NCBI RefSeq assembly: GCF_016735695.1
Contig: NZ_JAERQD010000007.1
Location: 62,001 to 126,000, forward strand
DNA: 64,000 nucleotides
From: Microvirga zambiensis WSM3693
Lineage (GTDB): Bacteria > Pseudomonadota > Alphaproteobacteria > Rhizobiales > Beijerinckiaceae
Reading direction: 5' to 3'
A model generated the notes under the pieces. The model had not been told where the DNA came from, did not search any database, and worked only from the letters and a program-made list of their open reading frames with translations. Positions within the stretch are counted from its first letter, which is position 1. Each line of letters begins with the position of its first letter. A program made the position numbers and the translations under genes. Below, one piece after another: positions 19,272 to 40,705 of this stretch.

Positions 19272-19888
19272 TTGAAGCGCGCCTCCAGCGCATCGACAGC
19301 CGACTTCGTGAGAACGAGCTTCTCGCGACGCAGGATGTCATAGACGTTGATGCCCTGCACCGGCAGGACGTCGATGTTCGGGATGTTGCGAGCAGCCCGC
19401 TGGAAGTTCGTCTCGATCTCGGCGCCGCCGATGATCAGGGCGTTGCCGAGGCCGAGCTTGCCGAAGCGCTCGACGAGAGCCTTCGTCTTGGGCTCGGACA
19501 GCGTCACGTCGTCGATCACGACGAGCGAGGCATCCTTCGCCTTGGACGAGAGCGCGTGCTTCAGGGCGAGAGCGCGAACCTTCTTGGGCAGGTCGTGAGC
19601 ATGGCTGCGGACCTGCGGGCCGAAGGCACGACCGCCACCCCGGAACTGGGGAGCGCTCGCGGCGCCGTGACGGGCGCTGCCGGTGCCCTTCTGCTTGTAG
19701 ACCTTCTTCGTCGTCCGGTCGATGTCCGAACGATTCTTGACGGCGTGCGTGCCGGCCTGACGCTTCGCGAGCTGCCAGCGGACGCAACGGGCAAGCAGAT
19801 CGGCGCGCGGCTCGAGGCCGAAGATGGCCTCGTTCAGATCGACCGAACCGGCCTTGGCGCCTTCGAGCGTGGTGACATCAAGTTTCAT
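19268..19888 (-). CDS. rplD: 50S ribosomal protein L4
   Basis: A 206-residue L4. In E. coli it also represses the S10 operon by attenuation and translation control. It shows the conserved loop [22 protein letters not shown], which reaches into the exit tunnel. The ATG at 19888 overlaps the rplC stop codon by one base (TGATG); an ATG one codon upstream is an alternative. Confidence 0.97.
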   Translation of the reverse strand: MKLDVTTLEGAKAGSVDLNEAIFGLEPRADLLARCVRWQLAKRQAGTHAVKNRSDIDRTTKKVYKQKGTGSARHGAASAPQFRGGGRAFGPQVRSHAHDLPKKVRALALKHALSSKAKDASLVVIDDVTLSEPKTKALVERFGKLGLGNALIIGGAEIETNFQRAARNIPNIDVLPVQGINVYDILRREKLVLTKSAVDALEARFK

Positions 19889-20616
19889 CACGCATTCTCC
19901 TCTTGGGCCTGCTCAGCCTGAGCGGCGGGCGCAGCCTCGTTGCCGGTGCGGAACGAGCCGGGAACCGGCACTTCCTTCGGCAGCTTGCGCTTCACCGCGT
20001 CGCGGACGAAGATCCAGCCGCCTGCAACGCCGGGAACGGCGCCTTCGACGAGGATCAGACCGCGCTCGACGTCGGTCGACACGACGCGCAGGTTCTGCGT
20101 CGTCACGCGCTCGACACCCAGGTGACCCGGCATCTTCTTGTTCTTGAACGTCTTGCCCGGATCCTGGCGGCCGCCGGTCGAACCGATCGAGCGGTGGGAG
20201 ACCGACACGCCGTGCGTGGCGCGCAGTCCGCCGAAGTTCCAGCGCTTCATGCCGCCGGCGAAGCCCTTACCGGTCGTGATGCCCGTGACATCCACGAACT
20301 GACCGGCAATGAAGTGATCAGCGGTGATCTCGGCGCCGACCGGGATGAAATTATCCTCGGAGACGCGGAACTCCGCGAGCTTGCGCTTCGGCTCGACCTG
20401 AGCGACGGCGAAACTTCCGCGCTCGGCTTTCGAAACGTTCTTCACCTTGGCCTTGCCGACGCCGACCTGCAGCGCGGTGTAGCCGTTCTTTTCCTTGGTC
20501 CGGTGGGCGACAACCTGGCAGCTGTCGACCTTCAGAACCGTGACAGGGACATGTTCACCGGCATCCGTGAAGATGCGGGTCATCCCGACTTTCTGTGCAA
20601 TGACGCCTGAGCGCAT
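19888..20616 (-). CDS. rplC: 50S ribosomal protein L3
   Basis: A 242-residue L3, one of the first assembly proteins of the large subunit. It starts [16 protein letters not shown] and contains [36 protein letters not shown], including the peptidyl-transferase-reaching loop. The C-terminal ~25 residues (Ala/Glu/Gln-rich) extend the core, as in related bacteria. Confidence 0.98.
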   Translation of the reverse strand: MRSGVIAQKVGMTRIFTDAGEHVPVTVLKVDSCQVVAHRTKEKNGYTALQVGVGKAKVKNVSKAERGSFAVAQVEPKRKLAEFRVSEDNFIPVGAEITADHFIAGQFVDVTGITTGKGFAGGMKRWNFGGLRATHGVSVSHRSIGSTGGRQDPGKTFKNKKMPGHLGVERVTTQNLRVVSTDVERGLILVEGAVPGVAGGWIFVRDAVKRKLPKEVPVPGSFRTGNEAAPAAQAEQAQEENA

Positions 20617-20663
20617 GTGCGTATCCTCTCGGCGTGTCTACCGACAGCTCCAAGCCCAAAGGC

Positions 20664-20972
<309 letters not shown>

Positions 20973-20996
20973 GGCTTATCCATTCAACGATGGAAG

Positions 20997-21019
20997 CGGC
21001 CGGACCGAAACCCGGCCGC
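20997..21019. other. Hairpin between tuf copy 1 and rpsJ
   Basis: GCGGCCGG (20997-21004) and CCGGCCGC (21012-21019) make a perfect 8-bp stem with a 7-nt loop. No T-run follows on the minus strand, so it is more likely a processing or attenuation hairpin at the str/S10 junction than a terminator. Confidence 0.45.
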
Positions 21020-21040
21020 CATCCAAAGATCCTCTCAGAA

Positions 21041-22231
<1,191 letters not shown>

Positions 22232-22275
22232 CGTGGCACCCGTTCCTTTGATCGTTCAATATTCGCTTAGTGGGT

Positions 22276-24351
<2,076 letters not shown>

Positions 24352-24370
24352 CGCTCAGCTCCTCAGGCCT

Positions 24371-24841
24371 TTACCAGCGGTAATGCGAGAACGCACGGTT
24401 GGCTTCCGCCATACGGTGGGTGTCTTCGCGCTTCTTGACGGCATTGCCGCGGTTGTTCGATGCATCGAGCAGCTCGGCGGAGAGGCGCTCGACCATGGTC
24501 TTGTCGTTGCGGCCGCGGGCGGCCTGGATGATCCAGCGGATCGCGAGAGCCTGACGGCGCTCCGTGCGAACCTCTACCGGGACCTGGTACGTGGCACCGC
24601 CGACGCGACGGGAACGCACTTCGATCGCGGGAGCGACGTTGTCGAGGGCCTGCTTGAAGACCTCGAGCGGGTTCGCCTTGGCGCGGCTCTCGATGCTGTC
24701 GAACGCACCGTAGACGATGCTCTCGGCAGCGGACTTCTTGCCGTCGTACATGATGGAGTTCATGAACTTGGTGACGACGATATCCCCGAACTTCGGATCC
24801 GGGATGATCTCACGCTTTTCGGCGCTGTGGCGGCGGGACAT
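24371..24841 (-). CDS. rpsG: 30S ribosomal protein S7
   Basis: A 156-residue S7 that organises the head of the small subunit. In E. coli it represses its own operon through the S12-S7 intercistronic region. It starts [20 protein letters not shown] and ends [12 protein letters not shown]. It is 27 bp after rpsL and 19 bp before fusA. Confidence 0.98.
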   Translation of the reverse strand: MSRRHSAEKREIIPDPKFGDIVVTKFMNSIMYDGKKSAAESIVYGAFDSIESRAKANPLEVFKQALDNVAPAIEVRSRRVGGATYQVPVEVRTERRQALAIRWIIQAARGRNDKTMVERLSAELLDASNNRGNAVKKREDTHRMAEANRAFSHYRW

Positions 24842-24868
24842 GAGCTGACCTCAATGACAGTTGACGGC

Positions 24869-25240
24869 TTACTTCGGCCGCTTCGCGCCGTACTTCGAAC
24901 GACGCTGCTTACGATTCTTCACGCCCTGGGTGTCGAGGACACCGCGGAGGATGTGATAACGGACACCCGGAAGATCCTTCACGCGGCCGCCGCGGATCAT
25001 GACCACGGAGTGCTCCTGAAGGTTGTGGCCTTCGCCCGGGATGTACCCGATGACTTCGAACCCGTTCGTCAGACGAACCTTGGCGACCTTACGGAGAGCC
25101 GAGTTCGGCTTCTTCGGGGTCGTCGTATAAACACGCGTGCACACGCCACGCTTCTGCGGGCAGGCCTCAAGCGCGGGAACCTTATTCCGGCTCTTTTGCG
25201 CCGTCCGCGGCTTGCGGATCAGCTGAGAGATCGTTGGCAT
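24869..25240 (-). CDS. rpsL: 30S ribosomal protein S12
   Basis: A 123-residue decoding-centre protein starting [12 protein letters not shown]. The two lysines whose mutation gives streptomycin resistance in other bacteria are the wild-type residues here: [13 protein letters not shown] (Lys43 equivalent) and [13 protein letters not shown] (Lys88 equivalent). I reject an upstream in-frame start that adds eight residues. First gene of the str operon, with a ~290-nt leader to the proposed promoter. Confidence 0.98.
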   Translation of the reverse strand: MPTISQLIRKPRTAQKSRNKVPALEACPQKRGVCTRVYTTTPKKPNSALRKVAKVRLTNGFEVIGYIPGEGHNLQEHSVVMIRGGRVKDLPGVRYHILRGVLDTQGVKNRKQRRSKYGAKRPK

Positions 25241-25688
25241 CCTGTGCCCTCTTTCACCAGCCACCGACCCGGTGGCCTTTGAGTGTCTTCAACGGTTGAA
25301 CGCTGCGCCTCGCTTCTGCGGACCTTTTGGGTTGCACAAAACGAAGCCACGCCATTGACTTGGGTAAGCCCCTGGCGCGGTGCGATTGCAGAGGACCACG
25401 ATTATTACCGCGGTCGTGCCCTAAATCTGACATTTGTCAGTCAAGGTTGAGTTCGGCAGCGTTTAGGCAGCATCGGTCGAAGCTAGGCGCTTCAACTCGC
25501 GAAAACCTACGGCCAGCCGGAAAGTCCGGTCTCTCTATCGTCCGAGTCGCCGAAAGTCAACACTTTTCGGTAAGGATCCCGGACTGCCCCGGCCGGATCG
25601 GCAAAACCTCTGCCGCTCCCGGCCTCGCACGGGTTCCCTAAGGCCCCAAGCATGGTTATGGAATAACAGGACATCAGGGCCATATTCC
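25241..25688. other. Divergent intergenic region between rpsL and the glycosyltransferase
   Basis: A ~450-bp non-coding region. Towards rpsL it holds a promoter candidate (25532-25560), a short dyad CTGACA-TT-TGTCAG (25427-25440), and a 5-bp hairpin (25261-25275) just upstream of the rpsL ribosome site. I see no good promoter for the plus-strand glycosyltransferase. No small gene or RNA gene is evident. Confidence 0.5.
25532..25560 (-). promoter_or_regulatory. Candidate str-operon promoter
   Basis: On the minus strand TTGACT (25555-25560) and TAGAGA (25532-25537) are 17 bp apart. The same -10 hexamer, TAGAGA, appears in the promoter proposed for secE-nusG. The resulting leader to rpsL would be about 290 nt. 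Confidence 0.45.
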
Positions 25689-27341
25689 GTGACCGCAGCT
25701 ATCCACTTCGAGACAGAAGCCTATCAGGTGACCCATGGGAAACCAATGGGGCGCCATTTTGCCGGTTACGGCTTCCTCTCCGCCTTCGCCCGCCATGCCT
25801 CCGGTTCTGCCCTTACGGGATATGTGAAGAACGCGAAGATCGGCGAGGAATTCCGCCGATTTGTCAAGGATTTGCAACAGGATAGGCCACTGGACTATAT
25901 CGTCGCGGCGAAAGCGGGAGGGTTGAAGAGGATAGGTTGTCTTTTCACACCGAGCCCCATCAATGCGGTTCAGGCCTGGCAGCGCGAGCTTCACGGCTCC
26001 CGCGCCTGGAGCCTGTGCGGTGTGAATCACACTCTCTCCTCCGCCCGGGCGATGGACGGTCTCAGCGACCTGCTGACGGCTCCGGTTCAGCCCTGGGACG
26101 CGATCATCTGCACCTCCAGGGCATCCCGCGAAGTGATCGAGACCCTGTTCTCGCGCCAGGAGGAATATCTCACTCGGCGGCTTGGGGCGAGCCGCTTCGT
26201 CAGGCCGCAGCTGCCCGTGATTCCCTTGGGAGTGGATTGTGAGTCGCAGGCCCAGAAGCCAGGTTATCGGGACACGGCGCGCGGCGCGCTCGGAATCTCT
26301 CAGGGCGACTTCGCGGTCCTGTTTCTGGGCAGGCTATCCTTTCACGCCAAAGCCAATCCGGCTCCCATGTATCTCGCGCTCGAACGGCTCGCCGCCCGGC
26401 ACCGGGTGGTTCTGATCGAATGCGGCTGGGCCGCCAACGACCAGATCGTCCAGGCCTTCGCCGATGCCCGTGCCAAGCTCTGCCCTTCCGTCCGGTCCAT
26501 CGTCCTGGACGGGCGCGAGCCGGAGGTGCGAACCAAGGCATGGGCTGCGGCCGATGTGTTCTGCTCCCTCTCCGACAATATCCAGGAAACCTTTGGCCTG
26601 ACCCCGATCGAGGCCATGGCCGCCGGGCTGCCGGTGGTGGTGACCCATTGGGACGGCTACAAGGACACGGTCCGAGACGGCATCGACGGCTTTGCCGTTC
26701 CCACCATGATCCCCCCGTCCGGGGTCGGACAGCGCATGGCGATCCGACATTCCCTCGAGGTGGATTCTTACGATTCCTATATCGGTCAGGCCTCGACGGC
26801 CGTCGTCGTCGATGTCGATGCCACTGCTGTCGCGTTCGAACGTCTGGCGGGGGATCCCGAGCTCCGCAGGCGCATGGGTGCCAGCGGTGCCGCCCGAGCG
26901 AGGGAGCTGTTCGACTGGAAGGTTATCGTCAAGGCGTACGAGGAGCTTTGGGCCGAACTCGCCCTCATGAGGACGAAAGGTGAGACGACCACCCTCTCCT
27001 CTCCCGAAAAAGCTGCCTTCTGGCCTGCCCGCCCCGATCCGTTCGAACTTTTTGCCGGTTTTCCGACCGCGAGCTTCTCGGCTCATCATAGAATCGAGCC
27101 GGCAGCCGGTTTGGGCGAAACGGAGGTCTTGGAGCGGCTCGCCCTGAAGATCGCACTTGTGAGTGCGACACCCGATCTTTCGGTCGAGCTCCTGCTCAAT
27201 CTGTGGAAGGGGGTCGGCGCTAAAGGCGCGAGTGCCAGGGATATTCTCACCGTGAACCAAGTCCTACCGCCCGCGGCTCTCATCCATGGCCTGATGCTTC
27301 TGGCCAAGCTCGGCCTCGTCAAAATCCTCAGGCCGGCATGA
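25689..27341 (+). CDS. Family 4 (GT-B) glycosyltransferase
   Basis: A 550-residue protein whose middle region is a group 1/GT4 glycosyltransferase. The donor-binding EX7E signature is clear in ETFGLTPIEAMAAGLPVVV (about 300-318), followed by THWDGYKDTVRDGIDGFAVPT. The N-terminus (GKPMGRHFAGYGFLSAFARH) resembles those of bacterial GT4 enzymes with an AGxGFL motif. About 130 residues extend past the catalytic core, with no recognised domain. No signal peptide. GTG start at 25689; an ATG at 25746 is possible. It sits alone, plus strand, between rpoC and rpsL, and shares a bidirectional terminator with rpoC. The sugar and acceptor are unknown; polysaccharide or lipid glycosylation is plausible. 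Confidence 0.8.
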   Translation: MTAAIHFETEAYQVTHGKPMGRHFAGYGFLSAFARHASGSALTGYVKNAKIGEEFRRFVKDLQQDRPLDYIVAAKAGGLKRIGCLFTPSPINAVQAWQRELHGSRAWSLCGVNHTLSSARAMDGLSDLLTAPVQPWDAIICTSRASREVIETLFSRQEEYLTRRLGASRFVRPQLPVIPLGVDCESQAQKPGYRDTARGALGISQGDFAVLFLGRLSFHAKANPAPMYLALERLAARHRVVLIECGWAANDQIVQAFADARAKLCPSVRSIVLDGREPEVRTKAWAAADVFCSLSDNIQETFGLTPIEAMAAGLPVVVTHWDGYKDTVRDGIDGFAVPTMIPPSGVGQRMAIRHSLEVDSYDSYIGQASTAVVVDVDATAVAFERLAGDPELRRRMGASGAARARELFDWKVIVKAYEELWAELALMRTKGETTTLSSPEKAAFWPARPDPFELFAGFPTASFSAHHRIEPAAGLGETEVLERLALKIALVSATPDLSVELLLNLWKGVGAKGASARDILTVNQVLPPAALIHGLMLLAKLGLVKILRPA

Positions 27342-27370
27342 AAAAAGGCCGCCCGGAGGCGGCCTTTTTT
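27341..27370. terminator. Bidirectional intrinsic terminator (glycosyltransferase and rpoC)
   Basis: AAAAAAGGCCGCC (27341-27353) and GGCGGCCTTTTTT (27358-27370) form a perfect 13-bp arm pair around a 4-nt CGGA loop. T-runs lie on the 3' side in both directions. It starts at the last base of the plus-strand stop codon and ends 22 bp from the rpoC stop codon, so it can end both convergent transcripts. Confidence 0.92.
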
Positions 27371-27392
27371 GCTTCTTGCAATGCCCTACAGC

Positions 27393-31568
<4,176 letters not shown>

Positions 31569-31625
31569 CGCCGTCTCCTGGGCTGGAGGACGCTTAGGTA
31601 AGCACCCTCACCGGCAATTGCATGG

Positions 31626-31650
31626 GGCCGCGGCTCCTTAAGCCGCGGCC
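31626..31650. other. rpoB-rpoC intercistronic hairpin
   Basis: GGCCGCGGCT (31626-31635) and AGCCGCGGCC (31641-31650), a perfect 10-bp stem with a 5-nt loop, lie between the rpoB stop and the rpoC start. There is no T-run, so an RNA-processing or stability role is likelier than termination. Confidence 0.5.
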
Positions 31651-31678
31651 GAACGTCAGGTATGAAGCGCCGTCGCGC

Positions 31679-35809
<4,131 letters not shown>

Positions 35810-35831
35810 CTGGACCTCGTTCCTCATACAC

Positions 35832-35874
35832 GGCTAATCGAGAACCCCGAAGGACAGGCTCCTCGATTAGCCGC
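35832..35874 (-). other. Large stem-loop between rplL and rpoB
   Basis: CGGCTAATCGAG (35832-35843) and CTCGATTAGCCG (35863-35874) pair perfectly over 12 bp with a 19-nt loop, ending 22 nt upstream of the rpoB start codon. In E. coli the rplL-rpoB spacer holds an RNase III-processed hairpin; this is the equivalent position. There is no T-run. Confidence 0.6.
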
Positions 35875-36057
35875 CCGGCGGCTCAATCCGCCCGCTAACC
35901 GCAAGAATTCAGGTCCGTTTTCGGACCCTCTGAAGTGCCGCCAAGAAGCTTGACCTCTTTGACGACACAACGGCCCCAGGCAAAAACGCCTGGGACCGCG
36001 TGTTGTTTGAGCCCCGATTTCTCGGGGGTAACCCTGCAGCCCTTGAGGGCCGCAAAA
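35875..36057 (-). other. Hairpin-rich rplL-rpoB spacer
   Basis: Further hairpins follow the rplL stop in transcription order: CCCCGA-GAAA-TCGGGG (36012-36027 on the plus strand) and CCCAGGC-GTTTTT-GCCTGGG (35975-35993). None has a T-run on the minus strand. They fit partial attenuation or RNA processing that sets the ribosomal-protein to polymerase ratio. No coding region seen. Confidence 0.45.
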
Positions 36058-36435
36058 TTACTTAAGCTCGACCTTGGCGCCGACCTTCTCGAGGGTCGCC
36101 TTGATCTTCTCGGCTTCGTCCTTGGAGACGCCTTCCTTGACAGGCTTCGGCGCGCCCTCGACGAGGTCCTTAGCTTCCTTCAGGCCCAGGCCCGTGATGG
36201 CACGGACTTCCTTGATGACCTCGATCTTCTTGTCGCCGGCGCCAGCCAGGACGACCGTGAACTCGGTCTGCTCTTCAACAGCGGCGGCAGCGCCACCAGC
36301 ACCGGGAGCAGCAGCGACGGCAACAGCCGCAGCGGCGGAAACGCCCCACTTCTCTTCGAGCATCTTCGAGAGCTCGGCGGCCTCGAGAACGGTCAGCGAC
36401 GAAAGATCGTCAACGAGCTTGGCAAGATCAGCCAT
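36058..36435 (-). CDS. rplL: 50S ribosomal protein L7/L12
   Basis: A 125-residue stalk protein present in several copies per ribosome, which recruits the translational GTPases. It shows the dimerising N-terminal helix region, an Ala/Gly hinge ([19 protein letters not shown]) and the factor-binding C-terminal domain ([27 protein letters not shown]). It lies 52 bp after rplJ. Confidence 0.98.
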   Translation of the reverse strand: MADLAKLVDDLSSLTVLEAAELSKMLEEKWGVSAAAAVAVAAAPGAGGAAAAVEEQTEFTVVLAGAGDKKIEVIKEVRAITGLGLKEAKDLVEGAPKPVKEGVSKDEAEKIKATLEKVGAKVELK

Positions 36436-36487
36436 TTCTTAGTTCCTTAAGTTCAGTTCGAACGGTTTGATGGTTGAGGTTACGGCC

Positions 36488-37006
36488 TCACGCCGCTTCG
36501 CCTGTCTTGGCATAGGCCCCGAATACGCGGGCGAGCTTCGCCGCCGGCGCAGTGCTGAGCTGAGCGATCTTGGTAGCCGGGGCCTGGATGAGGCCGACCA
36601 GCTTGCCGCGCAGTTCGTCGAGGGACGGAAGGGTGGCAAGCGCCTTCACTCCGTCCACGTTCAGGGCGGTCGTTCCCATTGCGCCGCCGAGGATCACGAG
36701 CTTGTCGTTACCCTTGGCGAAATCAACGGCGACCTTGGGAGCCGCGACCGGATCGCTCGAATAAGCGATCAGGGTCGGACCTTTCATAAGGCCCGAGATG
36801 GACGCGACGTCCTTGCCTTCGAGAGCGATTTTGGCGAGGCTGTTTTTTGCGACCTTCACGGTGGCGCCGGCCTGCTTCATCTGCGAACGCAGCTTCTGCA
36901 TGTCGGCGACCGTGAGACCAGCATAGTGGGCGACGACGACAACGCTCGTGGTGTTAAACACGTCGTTGAGAGTCGAGACGAGCTCGCGCTTTGCTGCTCT
37001 TTCCAC
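36488..37006 (-). CDS. rplJ: 50S ribosomal protein L10
   Basis: A 172-residue L10 that anchors L7/L12 to the stalk base. In other bacteria it represses its own operon by binding its leader. I start at the GTG at 37006 ([17 protein letters not shown]), which gives the family length and has a GGAGAGA ribosome site a few bases upstream. The 25-residue longer frame has no family support. A ~400-nt leader precedes it. Confidence 0.95.
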   Translation of the reverse strand: MERAAKRELVSTLNDVFNTTSVVVVAHYAGLTVADMQKLRSQMKQAGATVKVAKNSLAKIALEGKDVASISGLMKGPTLIAYSSDPVAAPKVAVDFAKGNDKLVILGGAMGTTALNVDGVKALATLPSLDELRGKLVGLIQAPATKIAQLSTAPAAKLARVFGAYAKTGEAA

Positions 37007-37466
37007 TGGGCTCTCTCCGGTTGGCGGATATATCCGCCGGTTGCATTTGCCGCTCAAGGCCCGGACTTGCATCCGGAGCATCCTGAACGACGCTCTCGCA
37101 AGCCCTGTCCCCCAAATGACGCCTGGCGGCGCACCGGGTGAGATGGTTCGAACCGATCCTTTTCACCTGCGTTGAACAGGTGTTAAACTCGGCTTCCCCG
37201 TCTATGCAGGCCCTTTCGAATTAAACTGGCTAGCCAGCACCTGCAGTCTCGGACAGGACATAGCCGGAACGCGCCAAAGGTTGCCCTTTGGCTCGCCGGC
37301 TTGTCACCGCCCCGTCTCCGGGACGGATTTGCAGCCAGAAGCCCGCGCAAAAACGGAGCCTCGGCATATGTTGGAAACTCAACGCGTTCTATTAAGCCTT
37401 TCTGAAGCATTTGCCAAGAGGCATTTGCCGGCTTAGATCCGGTTATTTACGCAACAAAGTGTCATT
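37007..37466. other. rplJ leader and promoter region
   Basis: A ~460-bp gap between the ECF sigma gene and rplJ. It is the expected site of an L10 leader, the RNA bound by the L10-L12 complex. One small hairpin, CACCTG-N7-CAGGTG (37164-37182), is visible, and a promoter candidate lies at 37390-37417. I could not confirm the full L10 leader fold by eye. No gene seen. Confidence 0.5.
37390..37417 (-). promoter_or_regulatory. Candidate promoter of rplJL-rpoBC
   Basis: On the minus strand TTGGCA (37412-37417) and TTAATA (37390-37395), 16 bp apart, would give a leader of nearly 380 nt. The separate promoter fits the sigma-factor insertion that splits rplKA from rplJL. Moderate match. Confidence 0.35.
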
Positions 37467-38729
37467 TCAAACGGAGCACGCCTTTGCTCGCCCGAGCAGA
37501 AACGCCCTCTCCTGCTCATTGCGGCTGAGCGCCGCGGCCCGCTCGAACTGAAGCTTGGCTTCAGCAGAACACCCGGCCCGCAGGAGGAAATCACCCCGCG
37601 CTGCGGGCAGGAGAGCGTAGTTCCTTAGATCGTCATTGCGCTCCAGTTCTTCAAGGAGTGCAAGGCCGGCATCCGGGCCGAACGCCATGCAGTGGGCCAC
37701 GGCCCGGTTGAGATCGACCACCGGCGAGGGCATGACCCTGCGCAGGGCATCGTAAAGCCCGGCGATCCGGCGCCAATCGGTGGCCTCCACCCGGTTCGCC
37801 CTGGCGTGGCAGGCGGCGAGCGCGGCCTGCAGGGCATAGGGCCCATCGGCGCCGCCGAGGGCCTCGGCCCGCTCCAGGGCGGATAGGCCGCGGCGGATCA
37901 GGAGCCGGTCCCACCGGGCCCGGTTCTGCTCGGTCAGGGGGATCGGCATGCCGTCCGGGCCGATGCGGGCTGCCAAGCGGGATGCCTGGATCTCCATGAG
38001 GGAGAGGAGGCCGAAGACCTCCGGCTCGTCGGGGGCGAGACCGGCGAGGATACGGCCCAGGCGCTGGGCTTCGGCACACAGCGCCGGACGGGTCAGATTC
38101 GCGCCGGAGGTCGCCGCATAGCCCTCGTTGAAGATGAGGTAGACCGCCTCCAGCACCGAGGAGAGGCGCTCCTGCCGCTCCCGCCCGCGCGGCACCTCGA
38201 AGGACAGGCCGGCCTTGCCGAGGGTTTTCTTGGCCCGGACGATGCGCTGAGCGATGGTCGCCTCGCTCGTGAGATAGGCGCGGGCGATCTCGTCCGTCGT
38301 CAGCCCGCCGATCAGGCGCAGGGTCAGGGCCACCCGCGCGTCGGGGGACAGGATGGGGTGGCAGGCGGTGAAGATCAGGCCGAGCAGTTCGTCGCCGACA
38401 TCGTCGTCCATGGCAGCCTCGATCGCCGCGATGCCGGCATCGTCCTCCTCGGAGAGATCACGGCCGATCTCGGCGTGCTTGCGGGCGAGCATACGGTCGC
38501 GCCGCAGGAGGTCGATGGCCCGGCGCTTGGCCGTGGCGGTCAGCCAGGCGCCGGGATTCGCCGGAACTCCGGTTCTCGGCCATTCGGACAAGGCCGTGAG
38601 GAAGGCGTCCTGCGCCAGCTCTTCGGCCAGACCGACGTCGCGCACCATCCGGACCAGGCGCGCGATGAGCCTGGCCCGCTCGATCCGGAAGATCGCCTCG
38701 ATCGTTCGATGGGTGTCAGTCGCAGTCAT
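37467..38729 (-). CDS. ECF sigma factor with long C-terminal extension (ECF42-like, DUF6596 type)
   Basis: A 420-residue protein. Sigma region 2 spans about 10-80 (RLVRMVRDVGLAEELAQDAFLTAL, then NPGAWLTATAKRRAIDLLRRDR) and region 4 about 115-165 (GGLTTDEIARAYLTSEATIAQRIVRAKKTL). A ~240-residue alpha-helical, TPR-like extension follows, much longer than normal ECF factors (~180 aa). This is the ECF42 layout, where the partner is a YciI/DGPF protein rather than an anti-sigma factor, and exactly such a gene lies 55 bp upstream. The start at MTATDTHRT is chosen because the longer frame overlaps the partner gene. Its promoter targets are unknown. Confidence 0.88.
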   Translation of the reverse strand: MTATDTHRTIEAIFRIERARLIARLVRMVRDVGLAEELAQDAFLTALSEWPRTGVPANPGAWLTATAKRRAIDLLRRDRMLARKHAEIGRDLSEEDDAGIAAIEAAMDDDVGDELLGLIFTACHPILSPDARVALTLRLIGGLTTDEIARAYLTSEATIAQRIVRAKKTLGKAGLSFEVPRGRERQERLSSVLEAVYLIFNEGYAATSGANLTRPALCAEAQRLGRILAGLAPDEPEVFGLLSLMEIQASRLAARIGPDGMPIPLTEQNRARWDRLLIRRGLSALERAEALGGADGPYALQAALAACHARANRVEATDWRRIAGLYDALRRVMPSPVVDLNRAVAHCMAFGPDAGLALLEELERNDDLRNYALLPAARGDFLLRAGCSAEAKLQFERAAALSRNEQERAFLLGRAKACSV

Positions 38730-38784
38730 GGCTCTCGGGACAGGCAGGCCGGATACCGAGCACCGCCGGGGCAGCGGCCGAGCT

Positions 38785-39207
38785 TCACCGAGCGGGTGTC
38801 TTTTCACGCAGCCGGTCGAACTGTTCGGCGATTTCCGGGGTCACCACGTCGCCGAAATCGGCCATCTCGTAGAACGGTCGGATCTCGATCTCGCTCGGAC
38901 CGAACATCGGGTTCGGGCAGCGCTTCACCCACTCGACCGCCTCGGCGATGTCCTTGACCTCCCAGACCCAGTAGCCGGCGACGAGCTCGCGCGTCTCGGC
39001 AAAGGGCCCGTCGATGACGGTGCGGCTCGGGCCGTCGAAGGCGACCCGCTTGCCCTGCGACGAGGGCTTGAGCCCGTCGCCGGAGAGAAGAACTCCGGCC
39101 TTGATGAGCTCTTCATTGAACCGGCCCATCGCCTCGAAAAGCTCGGTCGTGGGCATGACTCCCGCTTCGCTGTCCTCGGTCGCCTTCACGAACACCATCA
39201 CACGCAT
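38785..39207 (-). CDS. YciI/DGPF-domain protein, partner of the ECF sigma factor
   Basis: A 140-residue dimeric alpha/beta-barrel-type protein. It starts MRVMVFVKATEDSEAG and holds the family DGPF motif in TVIDGPFAETRELVAGYWVW (about 63-82). Genes of this family are regularly paired with ECF42 sigma factors; the protein's biochemical role is unsettled. An ATG at 39207 with GGGAGATGAG upstream supports the start; the open frame extends further but without family similarity. Confidence 0.88.
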   Translation of the reverse strand: MRVMVFVKATEDSEAGVMPTTELFEAMGRFNEELIKAGVLLSGDGLKPSSQGKRVAFDGPSRTVIDGPFAETRELVAGYWVWEVKDIAEAVEWVKRCPNPMFGPSEIEIRPFYEMADFGDVVTPEIAEQFDRLREKTPAR

Positions 39208-39338
39208 CGTCTCATCTCCCTTATCCTTGGAGGCCGGAGGGGCTCTCCTGTCCCTACGACGAACGGGCATTGGCCGGATCGACATCCGGCCGAAACTTTT
39301 TTGCATCAAGATGGGACGGAATGGGACTCGGAAAAGAA

Positions 39339-39364
39339 AAAGCCCGGCACTGAGGCCGGGCTTT
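39339..39364 (-). terminator. Intrinsic terminator after rplA
   Basis: AAAGCCCGGC (39339-39348) and GCCGGGCTTT (39355-39364) make a 10-bp stem with a 6-nt loop. On the minus strand it continues TTTCTTTTCC. It lies 27 bp past the rplA stop, ending the rplKA transcript before the inserted sigma-factor pair. Confidence 0.88.
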
Positions 39365-39390
39365 CCCAAATTTTGCGGTAACGGGCTTGA

Positions 39391-40092
<702 letters not shown>

Positions 40093-40102
40093 CATGCCCT
40101 CC

Positions 40103-40531
40103 TTACGCCACTTCCATGCCCATCGAGCGCGCGGAGCCCTCGATCATGGCCATGGCGGATTCAACGGTATCGCAGTTGAGATCGACCATCTTCTTCTCGG
40201 CGATCTCGCGAATCTGGTCGCGGGTCACGCGGCCGACATTGCCGCCCTTGCCGGGGGTCTGCGAACCCTTGTCGATCTTCGCGGCCTTCTTGAGCCAGTA
40301 CGAGACCGGGGGCTGCTTCATCTCGAAGGTGAAGGAACGATCCTGATACGCGGTGATGATCACCGGGATCGGGGTGCCCTTCTCCATCTGCGAGGTCTTC
40401 GCGTTGAAGGCCTTGCAGAATTCCATGATGTTCAGGCCGCGCTGACCGAGCGCCGGACCGATCGGCGGCGACGGGTTGGCTGCGCCTGCGGGCACTTGAA
40501 GCTTAACGTAGCCCGAGATTTTCTTTGCCAT
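40103..40531 (-). CDS. rplK: 50S ribosomal protein L11
   Basis: A 142-residue L11 of the GTPase centre, starting [38 protein letters not shown], exactly the conserved N-terminus. I reject the 12-residue longer frame. It lies 10 bp ahead of rplA and ~175 bp after nusG; the gap may contain the L1-binding leader. Confidence 0.97.
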   Translation of the reverse strand: MAKKISGYVKLQVPAGAANPSPPIGPALGQRGLNIMEFCKAFNAKTSQMEKGTPIPVIITAYQDRSFTFEMKQPPVSYWLKKAAKIDKGSQTPGKGGNVGRVTRDQIREIAEKKMVDLNCDTVESAMAMIEGSARSMGMEVA

Positions 40532-40705
40532 AGGACTGCTCCCAATGGACCATACGCCCGGCGCCAACCGAGCGGCATGGCAGTTGCAGATCGCGGTGCG
40601 GCCCGATGGTCCCGGCTGGCGACCGGGCAGACCTCCCGCGGATGAAGGCTCTCCTTCCGGAGAACCTGGAAAGCGTCACCATTCAGGTGCCACTTCCCTG
40701 AACGA

